A stretch of 64,000 nt of DNA from positions 2,046,001-2,110,000 of the forward strand of contig NZ_CP033459.1 of NCBI RefSeq assembly GCF_003265305.2, read 5' to 3'. Both the position numbers and the translations under genes were made by a program. Shown here one piece after another: positions 24,899-32,914 of this stretch. The DNA comes from Pseudoprevotella muciniphila (GTDB lineage: Bacteria; Bacteroidota; Bacteroidia; Bacteroidales; Bacteroidaceae). The notes beneath the pieces were generated by a model. That model was not told the origin of the DNA and did not search any database. It saw only the letters and a list, made by a program, of their open reading frames with translations. How positions within the stretch are numbered: position 1 is the first letter of the stretch; each line of letters starts with the position of its first letter.

Positions 24899-25834
24899 GT
24901 GGCGCATGGACAAGTCATTAAAAGTACGGGGAGTTGGTACGTAGTGAGGACCGACGACGGGCGTATAGTGGAATGCAAGGTAAAGGGCAACTTCCGCCTG
25001 CGTGGCATACGCTCCACGAACCCCGTGGCAGTGGGCGATGGTGTAAGTATCATAGAAAACGGAACAGAAGCGGCGTTCATCAAGGAGATTGATGAGCGCC
25101 GAAACTATATCATACGCAAGGCATCGAACCTGTCGAAACAGAGCCATATCCTTGCGGCAAATGTGGATGTTGCCGTGCTGGTGGTTACCGTGGCTCGCCC
25201 CGAGACGAGCACCACGTTCATCGACCGCTTTCTGGCATCAGCCGAGGCATACAATGTGCCGGCAGCACTTGTTTTCAACAAGACGGACGAACTCTCCGAT
25301 GAAGAGCGACAGAAGAAAGACTATTACCATTTCATCTATGCCGACATAGGCTATCCCTGCTTCGACACTTCCGCCATTACCGGCGAGGGTATGTCAGCAC
25401 TGTCGGACTTCCTGCGCGGCAAACTCTCCCTGCTGGCGGGCAACAGCGGTGTGGGCAAATCGACCATCATCAACTACCTCATTCCCGAAGCCCACGCCAA
25501 GACGGCAGCCATCAGCGAGCAGCACGAAACGGGTATGCACACCACCACGTACAGCGAGATGTTCAGCCTGCCCGAGGGCGGCGACGTCATCGACATACCC
25601 GGCATCAAAGGCTTCGGCACTTTCAACATGGAACCCGAGGAGATGGCGCACTATTTTCGCGACATATTCCACATCAGTGCCGACTGTCGTTTCGACAACT
25701 GCACACACACGCATGAGCCCGACTGCGCCGTTCTGAAAGCCCTTGAAGACCACCGTCTTGCGCCATCAAGATATGCCTCCTACCTGAGCATGATGGAGGA
25801 TATGGATGCAGGGAAATATCGGGAAGGATATTAA
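24899..25834 (+). CDS. rsgA: Ribosome small subunit-dependent GTPase A
   Basis: The 311-residue protein is a late-stage 30S assembly GTPase with a circularly permuted G domain. An N-terminal OB fold (about 1-70, 'GQVIKSTGSWYVVRTDDGRIVECKVKG') is followed by 'FNKTDE' (G4), 'TSAITGEG' (G5), GNSGVGKST (G1, starting at residue 181), 'HETGMHTTTYSEM' (G2) and 'DIPGIKGFG' (G3). A C-terminal zinc knuckle has the ligands in 'CRFDNCTHTHEPDC'. The start is GTG; the next Met lies far inside the OB fold. Confidence 0.95.
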   Translation: MAHGQVIKSTGSWYVVRTDDGRIVECKVKGNFRLRGIRSTNPVAVGDGVSIIENGTEAAFIKEIDERRNYIIRKASNLSKQSHILAANVDVAVLVVTVARPETSTTFIDRFLASAEAYNVPAALVFNKTDELSDEERQKKDYYHFIYADIGYPCFDTSAITGEGMSALSDFLRGKLSLLAGNSGVGKSTIINYLIPEAHAKTAAISEQHETGMHTTTYSEMFSLPEGGDVIDIPGIKGFGTFNMEPEEMAHYFRDIFHISADCRFDNCTHTHEPDCAVLKALEDHRLAPSRYASYLSMMEDMDAGKYREGY

Positions 25835-25855
25835 ATGACATTATAAGCATTATAA

Positions 25856-25886
25856 AAAAGAACGGCATTTTTTACACCGTTCTTTT
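25856..25886. terminator. Bidirectional terminator after rsgA
   Basis: The stem AAAAGAACGG (25856-25865) / CCGTTCTTTT (25877-25886) has A- and T-tracts on both sides and serves the converging rsgA and lipoprotein genes. Confidence 0.9.
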
Positions 25887-25897
25887 GAGATTTCCTT

Positions 25898-26410
25898 TCA
25901 AACGTTCTCAGGTTTTATACCTGCTTGGAATATATTTAAATACCCCAAAGCCGGTGGACCAGCACTAGGGTTAAAAACCAAGTGGAATTCTCTTTGGTTT
26001 GTACTTGTATTCTCTGCAACTATAATTGATATTATACTGTCTTTTAGATCCACTTTTATAGTAGGTCTTAAAATATGCTGCTCGCGTATGTCCATAAAAT
26101 AACATGACTCAAGCTCTTCATTACCTAGAGAAGAACTAACTACTTGATCAAAATATAAAGTCGTGTCCGGATCTGCTAAAATGGTAATATAAGGGTCAAA
26201 AGGACTATTGCATTTGAATCGCAATGTATCAGCAGACGCATCTATATATATATCATGAGTATACTTGTTCCTCATTTTTATTTTATGAGTGTCAGATTGA
26301 AAGTTTATAGGGATTGCAGGCGCCCAGTCCTTTTCTTCTTCACAAGATGAAAAAAGCGTTAATAAAGAAAGAACTAATGTTGTTATTGAAATAAGTGAGA
26401 AATTCTTCAT
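25898..26410 (-). CDS. Lipoprotein of unknown function
   Basis: The 170-residue protein has a lipoprotein signal peptide ending LFSSC (lipid on Cys23), then a beta-rich domain. The end 'EFHLVFNPSAGPPALGYLNIFQAG' resembles the last strands of small beta-sandwich lipoproteins. It is AT-rich relative to the genes around it. In Bacteroidetes, C10 (streptopain-like) cysteine peptidases are often encoded next to small inhibitor lipoproteins. A C10 remnant lies directly upstream here, so an orphaned inhibitor is plausible, but this is inference. Confidence 0.7.
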   Translation of the reverse strand: MKNFSLISITTLVLSLLTLFSSCEEEKDWAPAIPINFQSDTHKIKMRNKYTHDIYIDASADTLRFKCNSPFDPYITILADPDTTLYFDQVVSSSLGNEELESCYFMDIREQHILRPTIKVDLKDSIISIIVAENTSTNQREFHLVFNPSAGPPALGYLNIFQAGIKPENV

Positions 26411-26457
26411 AACTATATTGTATTATATGTCATAAATTAACTTTACCATTCGTATTT

Positions 26458-26745
26458 TTAATTAGCAACTATTGCATATTTAAAATCGTATCTAAAATCA
26501 TATAGACTTTCTATATAAGTATTATCTCCATCGTCTGGAATTTCGCCACCAAGACGGGTGTTAAAAACTTTGCAGAAATAATATCCATTTCTTCTGCCAT
26601 CCCACCCCCAATTACAGTGAACCATATTTAATGTTTTATTATCCTTAGTCGCATTAAGATAATCATCATAGATCCATATATGCCAGCCATTATCAGCGAC
26701 AAGAGTAATAAATAATTTTTCTTCATGAATAATTTGTTTTAATCT
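26458..26745 (-). pseudogene. C-terminal remnant of a C10 (streptopain-like) cysteine peptidase
   Basis: On the minus strand a 95-codon open frame without an upstream start encodes 'ADNGWHIWIYDDY', 'NMVHCNWGWDGRRNGYYFCKVFNTRLGG' and a closing 'YDFRYDFKYAIVAN'. These match the His-containing active-site strand (HxWxxDGY) and the N-W-G-W-x-G-x-x-x-G-Y-Y motif of peptidase family C10. The propeptide and catalytic Cys half is missing. The frame begins at a stop codon lying inside a dispersed repeat (26744-26815), so the repeat or a deletion probably removed the 5' part. An overlapping ATG frame at 26726 encodes only about 30 residues. Confidence 0.75.
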
Positions 26746-26815
26746 TTAATTCTTCAATACTTGAAGATACAACAATCTGATATTATAATGCCTGCCAACT
26801 TACGAAACTTGAATA
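26744..26815. repeat. Dispersed 72-bp repeat, copy 1
   Basis: This segment is about 85% identical to 42697-42768 (shared core ATACAACAATCTGATATT and the ending AACTTGAAT). It lies exactly between the C10 peptidase remnant and the DUF438 gene end. Confidence 0.75.
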
Positions 26816-26817
26816 TA

Positions 26818-28182
26818 TTACTTTTCGAAATGTTTTTTGGCAAACTCCATGTCCTGCACGATTTCGACAGTGCCGAGGTATTGCCCGTTGTGGTCGCGTA
26901 CAGCCATATAGTTGATATATTGGAGACGCCCTAATTTTTCCATCCATACTGGCACCTGGTCGCGTTTTCCGCTGCGGAAATCGTTGATAATGGCTCGCAC
27001 CATAGGTTCGATTTTTGGTGGGTGGCATGAGAAGACATCGCGGTCGATTGCCATCGCTGGGCGTTTGAACAGTTTCGGACCTTCGTTGAAATAGCGATTG
27101 ATGTTTTGTGCATCAACAAAAGTTATTTCAAAGGGCAGGGTGTTGAGCATAGCCCGGAGTTGTTCAATGGTGAGATGTCCGCCAGGCATAACTATTTCAC
27201 CTTCATGCGCAGGTAGGGACTTTTCTTGTTGTTCTGCTTCATTCCATGTGTTCGGTTGCACCCCGAGACATGGTGCGTAGTCAAGGCTGTCGCGATAAAT
27301 CTGTTTCCATTCCTCGTCTGAAAAGTTGGCTGCACAAAGTGGGAAGAGGATGTTGTCTTCTTTATATACCATTTCTGCCGCACGTTGTAAAACTGCCTCT
27401 GCACGATTGTTCCACTCGTCGCTGTCGGATGTGTCGCGTACGAGGCGTGTGAGTTCATCGCGTATTTCGTCGTCCACAGTCCACATAACTTCTGACGGGC
27501 CATAAATGCCATACTTTACTTTCAAGAGGGGATAAAGAAGGTCTCCCTTTTTAGCATAATGAATGGCTATTTCGCGACTTTTCCCCACCTTTTCTCTGAG
27601 ACTTGTTTTCTCGTCGAGGAGTGCTTTCAGTGCCTTGTTCTCTGTATAGAAGGTTTGGAGTGGATGACCATCAATGTCGCGCAGTTTAGTGGCAAGGACA
27701 ACGTTTTGATTAGTAGTCGTTACTGATTCCTCGTGGCTCTGTTCTGTTGCCATTTTACCATGAAACAGGGCGGAATGGACATCGCAGAGATGTTGCACCT
27801 CGCGTAGGGGTACTCCCTCCTCCATCATTTCCTGTTCTGCTTGCATTATCTCGTCGTAATCCACACCTTCGAAATGCTCCACGAAGTCCACGCGCACGCT
27901 CTCCAGGCTTTCGCCCTTGTTGAGTCGTTGAAGGTACGACTTCAACAGTTCTTTGCGCGAGAGAGCTACTTCAAATCCGTTCTCCCGTAGTGCAGTAAGT
28001 ACATTTTCCATTGGGATGCCCTTCATCTTGGCACCTTTGGGAATGGTTATCATGCGTCCAACAGAGTTGAGCATAATTTTCTTCGTTATATCCTTAAACC
28101 CCAAGCTCACCATTATTTCGGTGAGCTCAGGGAATTCACTAACCAGTTCAAAGACGGTTTTGTTCAAATCAATCTTTTTCAT
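26818..28182 (-). CDS. DUF438/hemerythrin-like protein with PAS domain
   Basis: The 454-residue cytosolic sensor-like protein has an N-terminal DUF1858 domain (about 1-65, 'FPELTEIMVSLGF'), a DUF438 helical domain (about 75-150), a hemerythrin-type HHE region (about 165-310, 'IAIHYAKKGDLLYPLLKVKYGI' and 'EDNILFPLC') and a C-terminal PAS (about 335-450, 'LPFEITFVDAQNINRYFN', 'CHPPKIEPMVRAIINDFRSGKRD'). DUF438 proteins with HHE domains are associated with nitric oxide or oxygen response. It is the last gene of a three-gene operon led by flavodoxin and preceded by a Crp/Fnr-type site, fitting redox or nitrosative stress. Confidence 0.88.
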   Translation of the reverse strand: MKKIDLNKTVFELVSEFPELTEIMVSLGFKDITKKIMLNSVGRMITIPKGAKMKGIPMENVLTALRENGFEVALSRKELLKSYLQRLNKGESLESVRVDFVEHFEGVDYDEIMQAEQEMMEEGVPLREVQHLCDVHSALFHGKMATEQSHEESVTTTNQNVVLATKLRDIDGHPLQTFYTENKALKALLDEKTSLREKVGKSREIAIHYAKKGDLLYPLLKVKYGIYGPSEVMWTVDDEIRDELTRLVRDTSDSDEWNNRAEAVLQRAAEMVYKEDNILFPLCAANFSDEEWKQIYRDSLDYAPCLGVQPNTWNEAEQQEKSLPAHEGEIVMPGGHLTIEQLRAMLNTLPFEITFVDAQNINRYFNEGPKLFKRPAMAIDRDVFSCHPPKIEPMVRAIINDFRSGKRDQVPVWMEKLGRLQYINYMAVRDHNGQYLGTVEIVQDMEFAKKHFEK

Positions 28183-28185
28183 GTG

Positions 28186-28509
28186 TTATCCTCTTATCAT
28201 GGTAAGCAACATCTTGAAGCGTGTTGTTGCGTTGACGGCATGGGGGTGATTGGCGGGCATGATGAGCATTTCGCCTGCTTTGGGGTGATGGGGCATTCCA
28301 TCGATGATAATTTCCGGTTCACCGTCGATTACGGTTACTATGGCGTCGAATGGTGCACTATGCTCTGACAGCCTCTGCCCCTTGTCGAACGAGAAGAGGG
28401 TAACGCTGCCACCCTGCGTGTGTATGATTTCCTTGCTGACGATACCATCAGCGGCATATTCTATCGCTTCGTTAGGCACAAAAACCTTGCCTGATTCTAT
28501 TACAGCCAT
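28186..28509 (-). CDS. Cupin domain-containing protein
   Basis: This 107-residue single-domain cupin has motif 1 around 'LSEHSAPFDAIVTVIDGEPEIIIDG' and motif 2 'AGEMLIMPANHPHAV'. The His residues are likely metal ligands. The substrate is unknown; small cupins of this kind accompany redox-stress genes. It lies 15 bp after flavodoxin and 3 bp before the DUF438 gene, so it is clearly co-transcribed. Confidence 0.88.
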   Translation of the reverse strand: MAVIESGKVFVPNEAIEYAADGIVSKEIIHTQGGSVTLFSFDKGQRLSEHSAPFDAIVTVIDGEPEIIIDGMPHHPKAGEMLIMPANHPHAVNATTRFKMLLTMIRG

Positions 28510-28524
28510 AGTTCTGGAAGAATG

Positions 28525-29022
28525 TTATAGTTCAGGACGGATGTTGTTGAGCCAGTTGTCGATGCGTTCCTCGCTGTTGTTGTCGCTTTCGGTGCAGTCG
28601 AGAGCCAGACCAACGAACATGCCATCGCTGACAGCCTCTGAATCCTCATAGGAATAGGTGTCGGCAGGCACCTGGCCTATAATGTTTGCTCCTGAATCTT
28701 TTACGGCATTATAAATTTCAGCCATAGCACCGCAGAATGTATCGCCATAGCCTTCTGCATCGCCACAACCGAAGATGGCAACGGTCTTGCCGGAGAGGTC
28801 GGTTGCTTTCAGTGTTTCCACACCGTCGTACCAGTCATCCTGCAACTCTCCTGCTCCCCATGTGGAGGAGCCCAGCAGCAGGTTGTCGTATTCAGCCAGT
28901 GTGTCGGCACTGACATCTGACACATTCATTACATCACTTTCGCCAAGTTTGCTGGCAATCTTCTCGGCAAAATCCTGGCAACTGCCAGTGGTAGAGCCGT
29001 AAACTACGATAGTCTTTTTCAT
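28525..29022 (-). CDS. Flavodoxin
   Basis: The 165-residue FMN electron carrier is of the long-chain type. The phosphate loop is 'VYGSTTGSCQDFA' (residues 6-18), the first isoalloxazine loop 'STWGAGELQDDW', and the second 'FGCGDAEGYGDTFCGAM'. It can replace ferredoxin under iron limitation or redox stress. It is the first gene of the flavodoxin-cupin-DUF438 operon, with promoter and operator at 29063-29106. Confidence 0.94.
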   Translation of the reverse strand: MKKTIVVYGSTTGSCQDFAEKIASKLGESDVMNVSDVSADTLAEYDNLLLGSSTWGAGELQDDWYDGVETLKATDLSGKTVAIFGCGDAEGYGDTFCGAMAEIYNAVKDSGANIIGQVPADTYSYEDSEAVSDGMFVGLALDCTESDNNSEERIDNWLNNIRPEL

Positions 29023-29062
29023 TGCGTAATACGTTTTTATTATGATTTGTAATTCTTTACTG

Positions 29063-29106
29063 CAAAAGTAGACTATCGTAAATCATAAGGTTGTAACAAA
29101 TGTTAC
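29063..29106 (-). promoter_or_regulatory. Flavodoxin operon promoter with Crp/Fnr-type operator
   Basis: The -7 element TACTTTTG is on the minus strand (29063-29070). The perfect palindrome GTAACA-AA-TGTTAC occupies 29093-29106. Its centre is about 40 bp upstream of the inferred transcription start, the usual position of an activating Crp/Fnr site. The pattern GTAAC-n4-GTTAC is the type I associate with HcpR (nitrosative stress) regulators. The Crp/Fnr gene next door is the likely binder (inference). Confidence 0.65.
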
Positions 29107-29192
29107 GTTTCAGGTTTTTTAACAGTTTTTCATTTTTTGTATTGCGATTGGTTTTTTGGATGTGAAGGCCTTGGATAGTTGATTGTTGACTG

Positions 29193-29828
29193 TCAACGGT
29201 CCAAGACTATCAACTCTATACCATCAAGTGTGCGTTTAATGATGCCTTCAGCTCTCAGTTCTGATAGCACGCGTGAGAGTGAAGGGCGTGCCACACCCAT
29301 TACGCGTGCCAGACGTTCCACGCTTTTTATCTTTTTGTGTAGACTCAGATACTCAACGACCCGCTCTTTGAGCGATCGTAGCGCAACGTCGTTGAGTAGT
29401 CTACCGAGATGTTGGCAGCGGTTGGAAATCATGCTGATATAGTTCTGCATTATTTGTTTGTCATGGTGCAGCCACTTTAGAAAAGTGGTGCGGTCTATAT
29501 AAAGAATTGTACACGCTGTTTGTGCAACCACATTGACAGGAAATTTGTTTACGTCGGCAAAAAGAAATGCGGGTGCCAAAATGGCAGGTCCTGTATGTGT
29601 TTCTACAATTATTTCCTTGCCATCTTGATTGACCATACTGCCATAAGCTACCCCTTCAACGAGCATTGTGAGGTCTGTGCAGTCGTTGCCTTTGCGGGCA
29701 ATGTAAGCCCCTTCGTCCTTATGACGTATGCGGTGTGGAGACTTTTTTATGAATTCTGCAATATTGTCCATGTTGCAGCCTTTGAAAAGAGGAGATACTT
29801 TTATTTTTTCTATCAATTTATCCTTCAT
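29193..29828 (-). CDS. Crp/Fnr family transcriptional regulator (HcpR-like candidate)
   Basis: The 211-residue protein has an N-terminal cyclic-nucleotide-binding-like beta barrel (about 10-125, 'GAYIARKGNDCTDLTMLVEGVAYGSMVNQDGKEIIVETHTGPAILAPAFLF'), a dimer helix and a C-terminal winged helix (about 150-211, 'SVERLARVMGVARPSLSRVLSELRAEGIIKR'). No Fnr-type N-terminal cysteine cluster is visible. Genome position beside flavodoxin-cupin-DUF438 and the GTAAC-n4-GTTAC operator suggests a redox/NO-responsive regulator. It lies 42 bp downstream of the HlyC/CorC gene on the same strand, and no clear promoter of its own is seen. Confidence 0.85.
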   Translation of the reverse strand: MKDKLIEKIKVSPLFKGCNMDNIAEFIKKSPHRIRHKDEGAYIARKGNDCTDLTMLVEGVAYGSMVNQDGKEIIVETHTGPAILAPAFLFADVNKFPVNVVAQTACTILYIDRTTFLKWLHHDKQIMQNYISMISNRCQHLGRLLNDVALRSLKERVVEYLSLHKKIKSVERLARVMGVARPSLSRVLSELRAEGIIKRTLDGIELIVLDR

Positions 29829-29870
29829 TTCTAGAGTAAAGTTTCAATGGTTGTAGTCTGTTGGGTGTTC

Positions 29871-31145
29871 TTATTCTGTGTCGCGCAACGTGACGACCAC
29901 TTTTTCTATTCTCGTTTCGTCCATTTCGACCACCTGTATACAGAAATTGTTCCAGAGCAGGCGTTCTCCCACGTGGGGGATGTGTTCTAACTGATCGAGC
30001 ACGAGTCCGCCCACTGTCGAGAACTCGCGTGAGTATTCGTTCTCCATGTCGAAGTAGGCGAGGAAATCGTAGAAGAGGCACTGTCCGCTTACTACCCAAC
30101 TCTTCTTGTCCTGCCGCTCAATGATGTCGGGCATTTCGTTGGGTTCGTCGATGCTTCCCACGAGGCCCTCCATGATGTCCTTGAGGGCTATGATGCCGCT
30201 GAGTGAACCAAACTCATCGAACACGAGGCCGCAGTTGTGGTGCGCCAGTTTAAGTTCCGCAAGCGCTTTGTAAACGGTCATGCTCTCGGGTATGTAGGTG
30301 GGTTCCTGTATGATGTCCTTCAGGTTGAAGTCTTCCTTACCTATGATGAGTACGAGGTCCTTGAGCGAGATGATGCCTAAGGTCTGTTCTATTGTCCCGT
30401 TAACCACGGGATAGTTGGCAAAGGAATGCTCCGTGAGCACTTTTAGCACTTCAGCCTGCGTCATGTTCACATCGAGTGCGACGAGGTCGGTGCGGTGGGT
30501 CATGAGCGACACCACCCTCTGGTCGCCGAGGAAGAGTGCGCGCTCCATGATGTCCTGTTCCACTTCCTGCACTTCTCCGCTTCGGGTGCCTTCTTCGATG
30601 ATTGACTTGATTTCCGCCTCCGTCACTCTTGAGTCCTGGGGTTTGAGCCTGAACATCCAACTGAGCACGTTGTTGTTCCACGTGAGGAACGTAACGATGG
30701 GTTTGGTGATTTTTGCCAGGAAAAGCATGAAAGGACCTACGGCGCGCGCCAGTTTGTCGGCTATGTCGAGCCCCACGCGTTTCGGGAAGAGTTCTCCGAG
30801 TTCCACTTGCAGGTAGGTGGCAACGATGACGATGATGGTCTGCGACACTGTGCCTGCCACAGCGTGCGCCATGCCGATGTTTTCTAACAATGCAGCAAAA
30901 TCGTCGGCGAGTTCTTTGCCCGAATAGATACCCGTAAGGATGGACACCACGGTGATGCCTATCTGGCAAGTGGAGAGGTACATGTCTGGGTTTTCCTGCA
31001 ACAGGAGTGCAGCCTTTGCGGCTCGGCTGCCGTTTTTAGCATCGGTTTTTAACTTTGTTTTCCTGGCTGAGATGAGCGCCACTTCTGATAGGGAGAAGAA
31101 GCCGTTGATGGCAACCAGGATGAGTATGATGATTATCTCTGTCAT
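29871..31145 (-). CDS. HlyC/CorC (CNNM-type) membrane protein
   Basis: The 424-residue protein has an N-terminal DUF21/CNNM transmembrane domain (about 1-190, beginning 'IIIILILVAINGFFSLSEVALISARKTKL' and including 'VELGELFPKRVGLD'). A CBS pair (about 205-330, 'MTHRTDLVALD', 'GIISLKDLVL') and a C-terminal CorC_HlyC domain ('DMENEYSREFSTVGGLVLDQLEHIPHVGERL') follow. Such proteins are implicated in magnesium or cobalt efflux; the 'hemolysin' name is historical. It is encoded between porX and the Crp/Fnr gene. Confidence 0.9.
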   Translation of the reverse strand: MTEIIIILILVAINGFFSLSEVALISARKTKLKTDAKNGSRAAKAALLLQENPDMYLSTCQIGITVVSILTGIYSGKELADDFAALLENIGMAHAVAGTVSQTIIVIVATYLQVELGELFPKRVGLDIADKLARAVGPFMLFLAKITKPIVTFLTWNNNVLSWMFRLKPQDSRVTEAEIKSIIEEGTRSGEVQEVEQDIMERALFLGDQRVVSLMTHRTDLVALDVNMTQAEVLKVLTEHSFANYPVVNGTIEQTLGIISLKDLVLIIGKEDFNLKDIIQEPTYIPESMTVYKALAELKLAHHNCGLVFDEFGSLSGIIALKDIMEGLVGSIDEPNEMPDIIERQDKKSWVVSGQCLFYDFLAYFDMENEYSREFSTVGGLVLDQLEHIPHVGERLLWNNFCIQVVEMDETRIEKVVVTLRDTE

Positions 31146-31172
31146 TGTTCAGTGGGAGGCGTAATCTTTTTT

Positions 31173-31220
31173 CGTTATTACGTTATGACGTTATTTCGTT
31201 ATTTCGTTATTTCGTTGTTC
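31173..31220. repeat. 8-bp tandem array, 6 units
   Basis: CGTTATTA, CGTTATGA, three CGTTATTT and CGTTGTTC fill the gap between porX and the HlyC/CorC gene. Confidence 0.75.
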
Positions 31221-31231
31221 TTTTTAGTGGT

Positions 31232-32782
31232 TTATTGCCTGCGTTTCGGTTTGAGTTCCACAATAGGTATGAGCATTTCTTCGAGCGATATGCCGCCGTG
31301 CTGGAACGTGCCTTTGTAGTAGGAAACGTAGTAGTTGTAGTTGTTGGGATAGGCAAAGAATTTCCTGCCGAAGGTGTAGATGTAAGTAGTGGAGAGATTG
31401 GGCGATGGCAGCCCGAACTGTCTTGGCTCTTTCATTTCGAGCACGTCTTTCTTGGGGAAGGTCAGGTTTTTGCCGAGTTTATAGCGCAGGTTGGTGTTCA
31501 CGTTTCTGTCGCCCACCACTTTCACAGGTGTGTCCACATAGATGGAGCCGTGGTCGGTGGTGATGATGATGTCGTAGTCGAGTGTGGCGAGCGTCTTGAA
31601 GAGGTCCTTGATGGCAGAATGTCGGAACCAGGAGAGTGTGATGCTTCGGTATGCCGCCTCGTTCTGTGCCAGTTCGCGCACCATTTTCGACTCTGTACGC
31701 GCGTGGGAGAGGATATCGATGAAGTTGACCACGAGCACGTTGAGGGGTGTCTGTGTGAGTTTCCCGAATTGCCCCAGGAGGTGGTCGGCAGCCACGGAAT
31801 CGTTCAGTTTGTTGTATGTAAACGCTTCTTTCCTGCGGTATCGCTCCATTTGCAGGCGTATGAGGCTTTCCTCGTTGAGGTTCTTGCCTTCGTCCTCCTC
31901 TTCTTCCACCCAGAGGTGTGGGTACATCTCCTTGATCTGCTGCGGCATGAGCCCTGAGAAGATGGCGTTCCGGGCATATTGTGTGGCTGTGGGCAGGATG
32001 CCGAAATAGAGGTCTTCGTCGATGTCGAAATCGTCGGACAATGCCTGGCTCAGCACGCGCCATTGGTCGAATCGGAAGTTGTCGAGCACGAGGAGGAACA
32101 CTTTCCTCCCTTCGCGCAGGAGGGGGAACACCTTCTTCTTGAAGATGTCGGGACTGATGAGTGGGCGGTCGTCGGGATTGTCGAGCCAGTGCTTATAGTT
32201 GTTCTTTATGAACTTTACGAACTGCAGGTTGGCTTCTTCCTTCTGACTGGCGAGCATTTCGCTCATGGGTCCGTCGGTCTCGCTGAGTTCGAGTTCCCAG
32301 TACACTAGTTTCTTGTAAAGGTCCTTCCATTCTTCTGTGGTGAGGTGTTCGCTGATTTGCATGCTGATTTGCGCAAACTCCTTGCTGTAGGCGGTTTGCG
32401 ACACGGTTGATACTATTTCGCGCTGGTGTATGTTCTTCTTCAGTGCGAGGAGTATCTGGTTGGGGTTGACGGGCTTAATGAGATAGTCGGCTATCTTTGA
32501 ACCTATCGCCTGGTCCATGATGTCTTCTTCTTCGTTCTTCGTGACCATCACCACAGGCACATTGGGCTGTATCTCCTTGATGCCTTGCAGTGTTTCAAGT
32601 CCGCTCATGCCCGGCATGTTCTCGTCGAGAAGAATGAGGTCGAAATTCTCCTGCTTACACTTCTCTATGGCATCGGCACCGTTCGTGGCCGCCGAAACGC
32701 TGTAACCTTTCTTTTCGAGGAACATCACGTGCGCCCGGAGCATGTCGAACTCATCGTCCACCCATAAAAGTCTTGCAATCAT
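31232..32782 (-). CDS. porX: PorX-type response regulator with PglZ domain
   Basis: The 516-residue protein has an N-terminal receiver domain (1-120) with acidic pocket D9/D10, phosphoacceptor D53 (LLDENMPG), T81 and K103 (LIKP). It is joined by a helical linker to a C-terminal PglZ alkaline-phosphatase-superfamily domain (about 205-510, 'FLLVLDNFRFDQWR', 'ILPTATQYARNAIFSGLMP', 'IITTDHGSIYVDTPVKV', 'GGISLEEMLIPIVEL'). This architecture defines PorX, which with the kinase PorY controls type IX secretion genes in Porphyromonas. PglZ of PorX has been reported as a nucleotide-oligomer phosphodiesterase. It fits the sorting-tail proteins in this window. Confidence 0.93.
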   Translation of the reverse strand: MIARLLWVDDEFDMLRAHVMFLEKKGYSVSAATNGADAIEKCKQENFDLILLDENMPGMSGLETLQGIKEIQPNVPVVMVTKNEEEDIMDQAIGSKIADYLIKPVNPNQILLALKKNIHQREIVSTVSQTAYSKEFAQISMQISEHLTTEEWKDLYKKLVYWELELSETDGPMSEMLASQKEEANLQFVKFIKNNYKHWLDNPDDRPLISPDIFKKKVFPLLREGRKVFLLVLDNFRFDQWRVLSQALSDDFDIDEDLYFGILPTATQYARNAIFSGLMPQQIKEMYPHLWVEEEEDEGKNLNEESLIRLQMERYRRKEAFTYNKLNDSVAADHLLGQFGKLTQTPLNVLVVNFIDILSHARTESKMVRELAQNEAAYRSITLSWFRHSAIKDLFKTLATLDYDIIITTDHGSIYVDTPVKVVGDRNVNTNLRYKLGKNLTFPKKDVLEMKEPRQFGLPSPNLSTTYIYTFGRKFFAYPNNYNYYVSYYKGTFQHGGISLEEMLIPIVELKPKRRQ

Positions 32783-32902
32783 AATGCTGTTTTTTCTATT
32801 TTCATGCGAATTTAGTGATACAGACTGGATTGGCGAAATAATTGGTATTTAAAAAAGGTTAAGAAGTGTGTGCTGCCTGCAGATATAGCACCCTGAAATC
32901 AT

Positions 32903-32910
32903 TATCTTTG
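32903..32910 (+). promoter_or_regulatory. Promoter -7 element TATCTTTG, near-leaderless
   Basis: The element ends 4 bp before the ATG at 32915, so the mRNA of the small secreted protein has almost no leader. Confidence 0.5.
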
Positions 32911-32914
32911 CACC

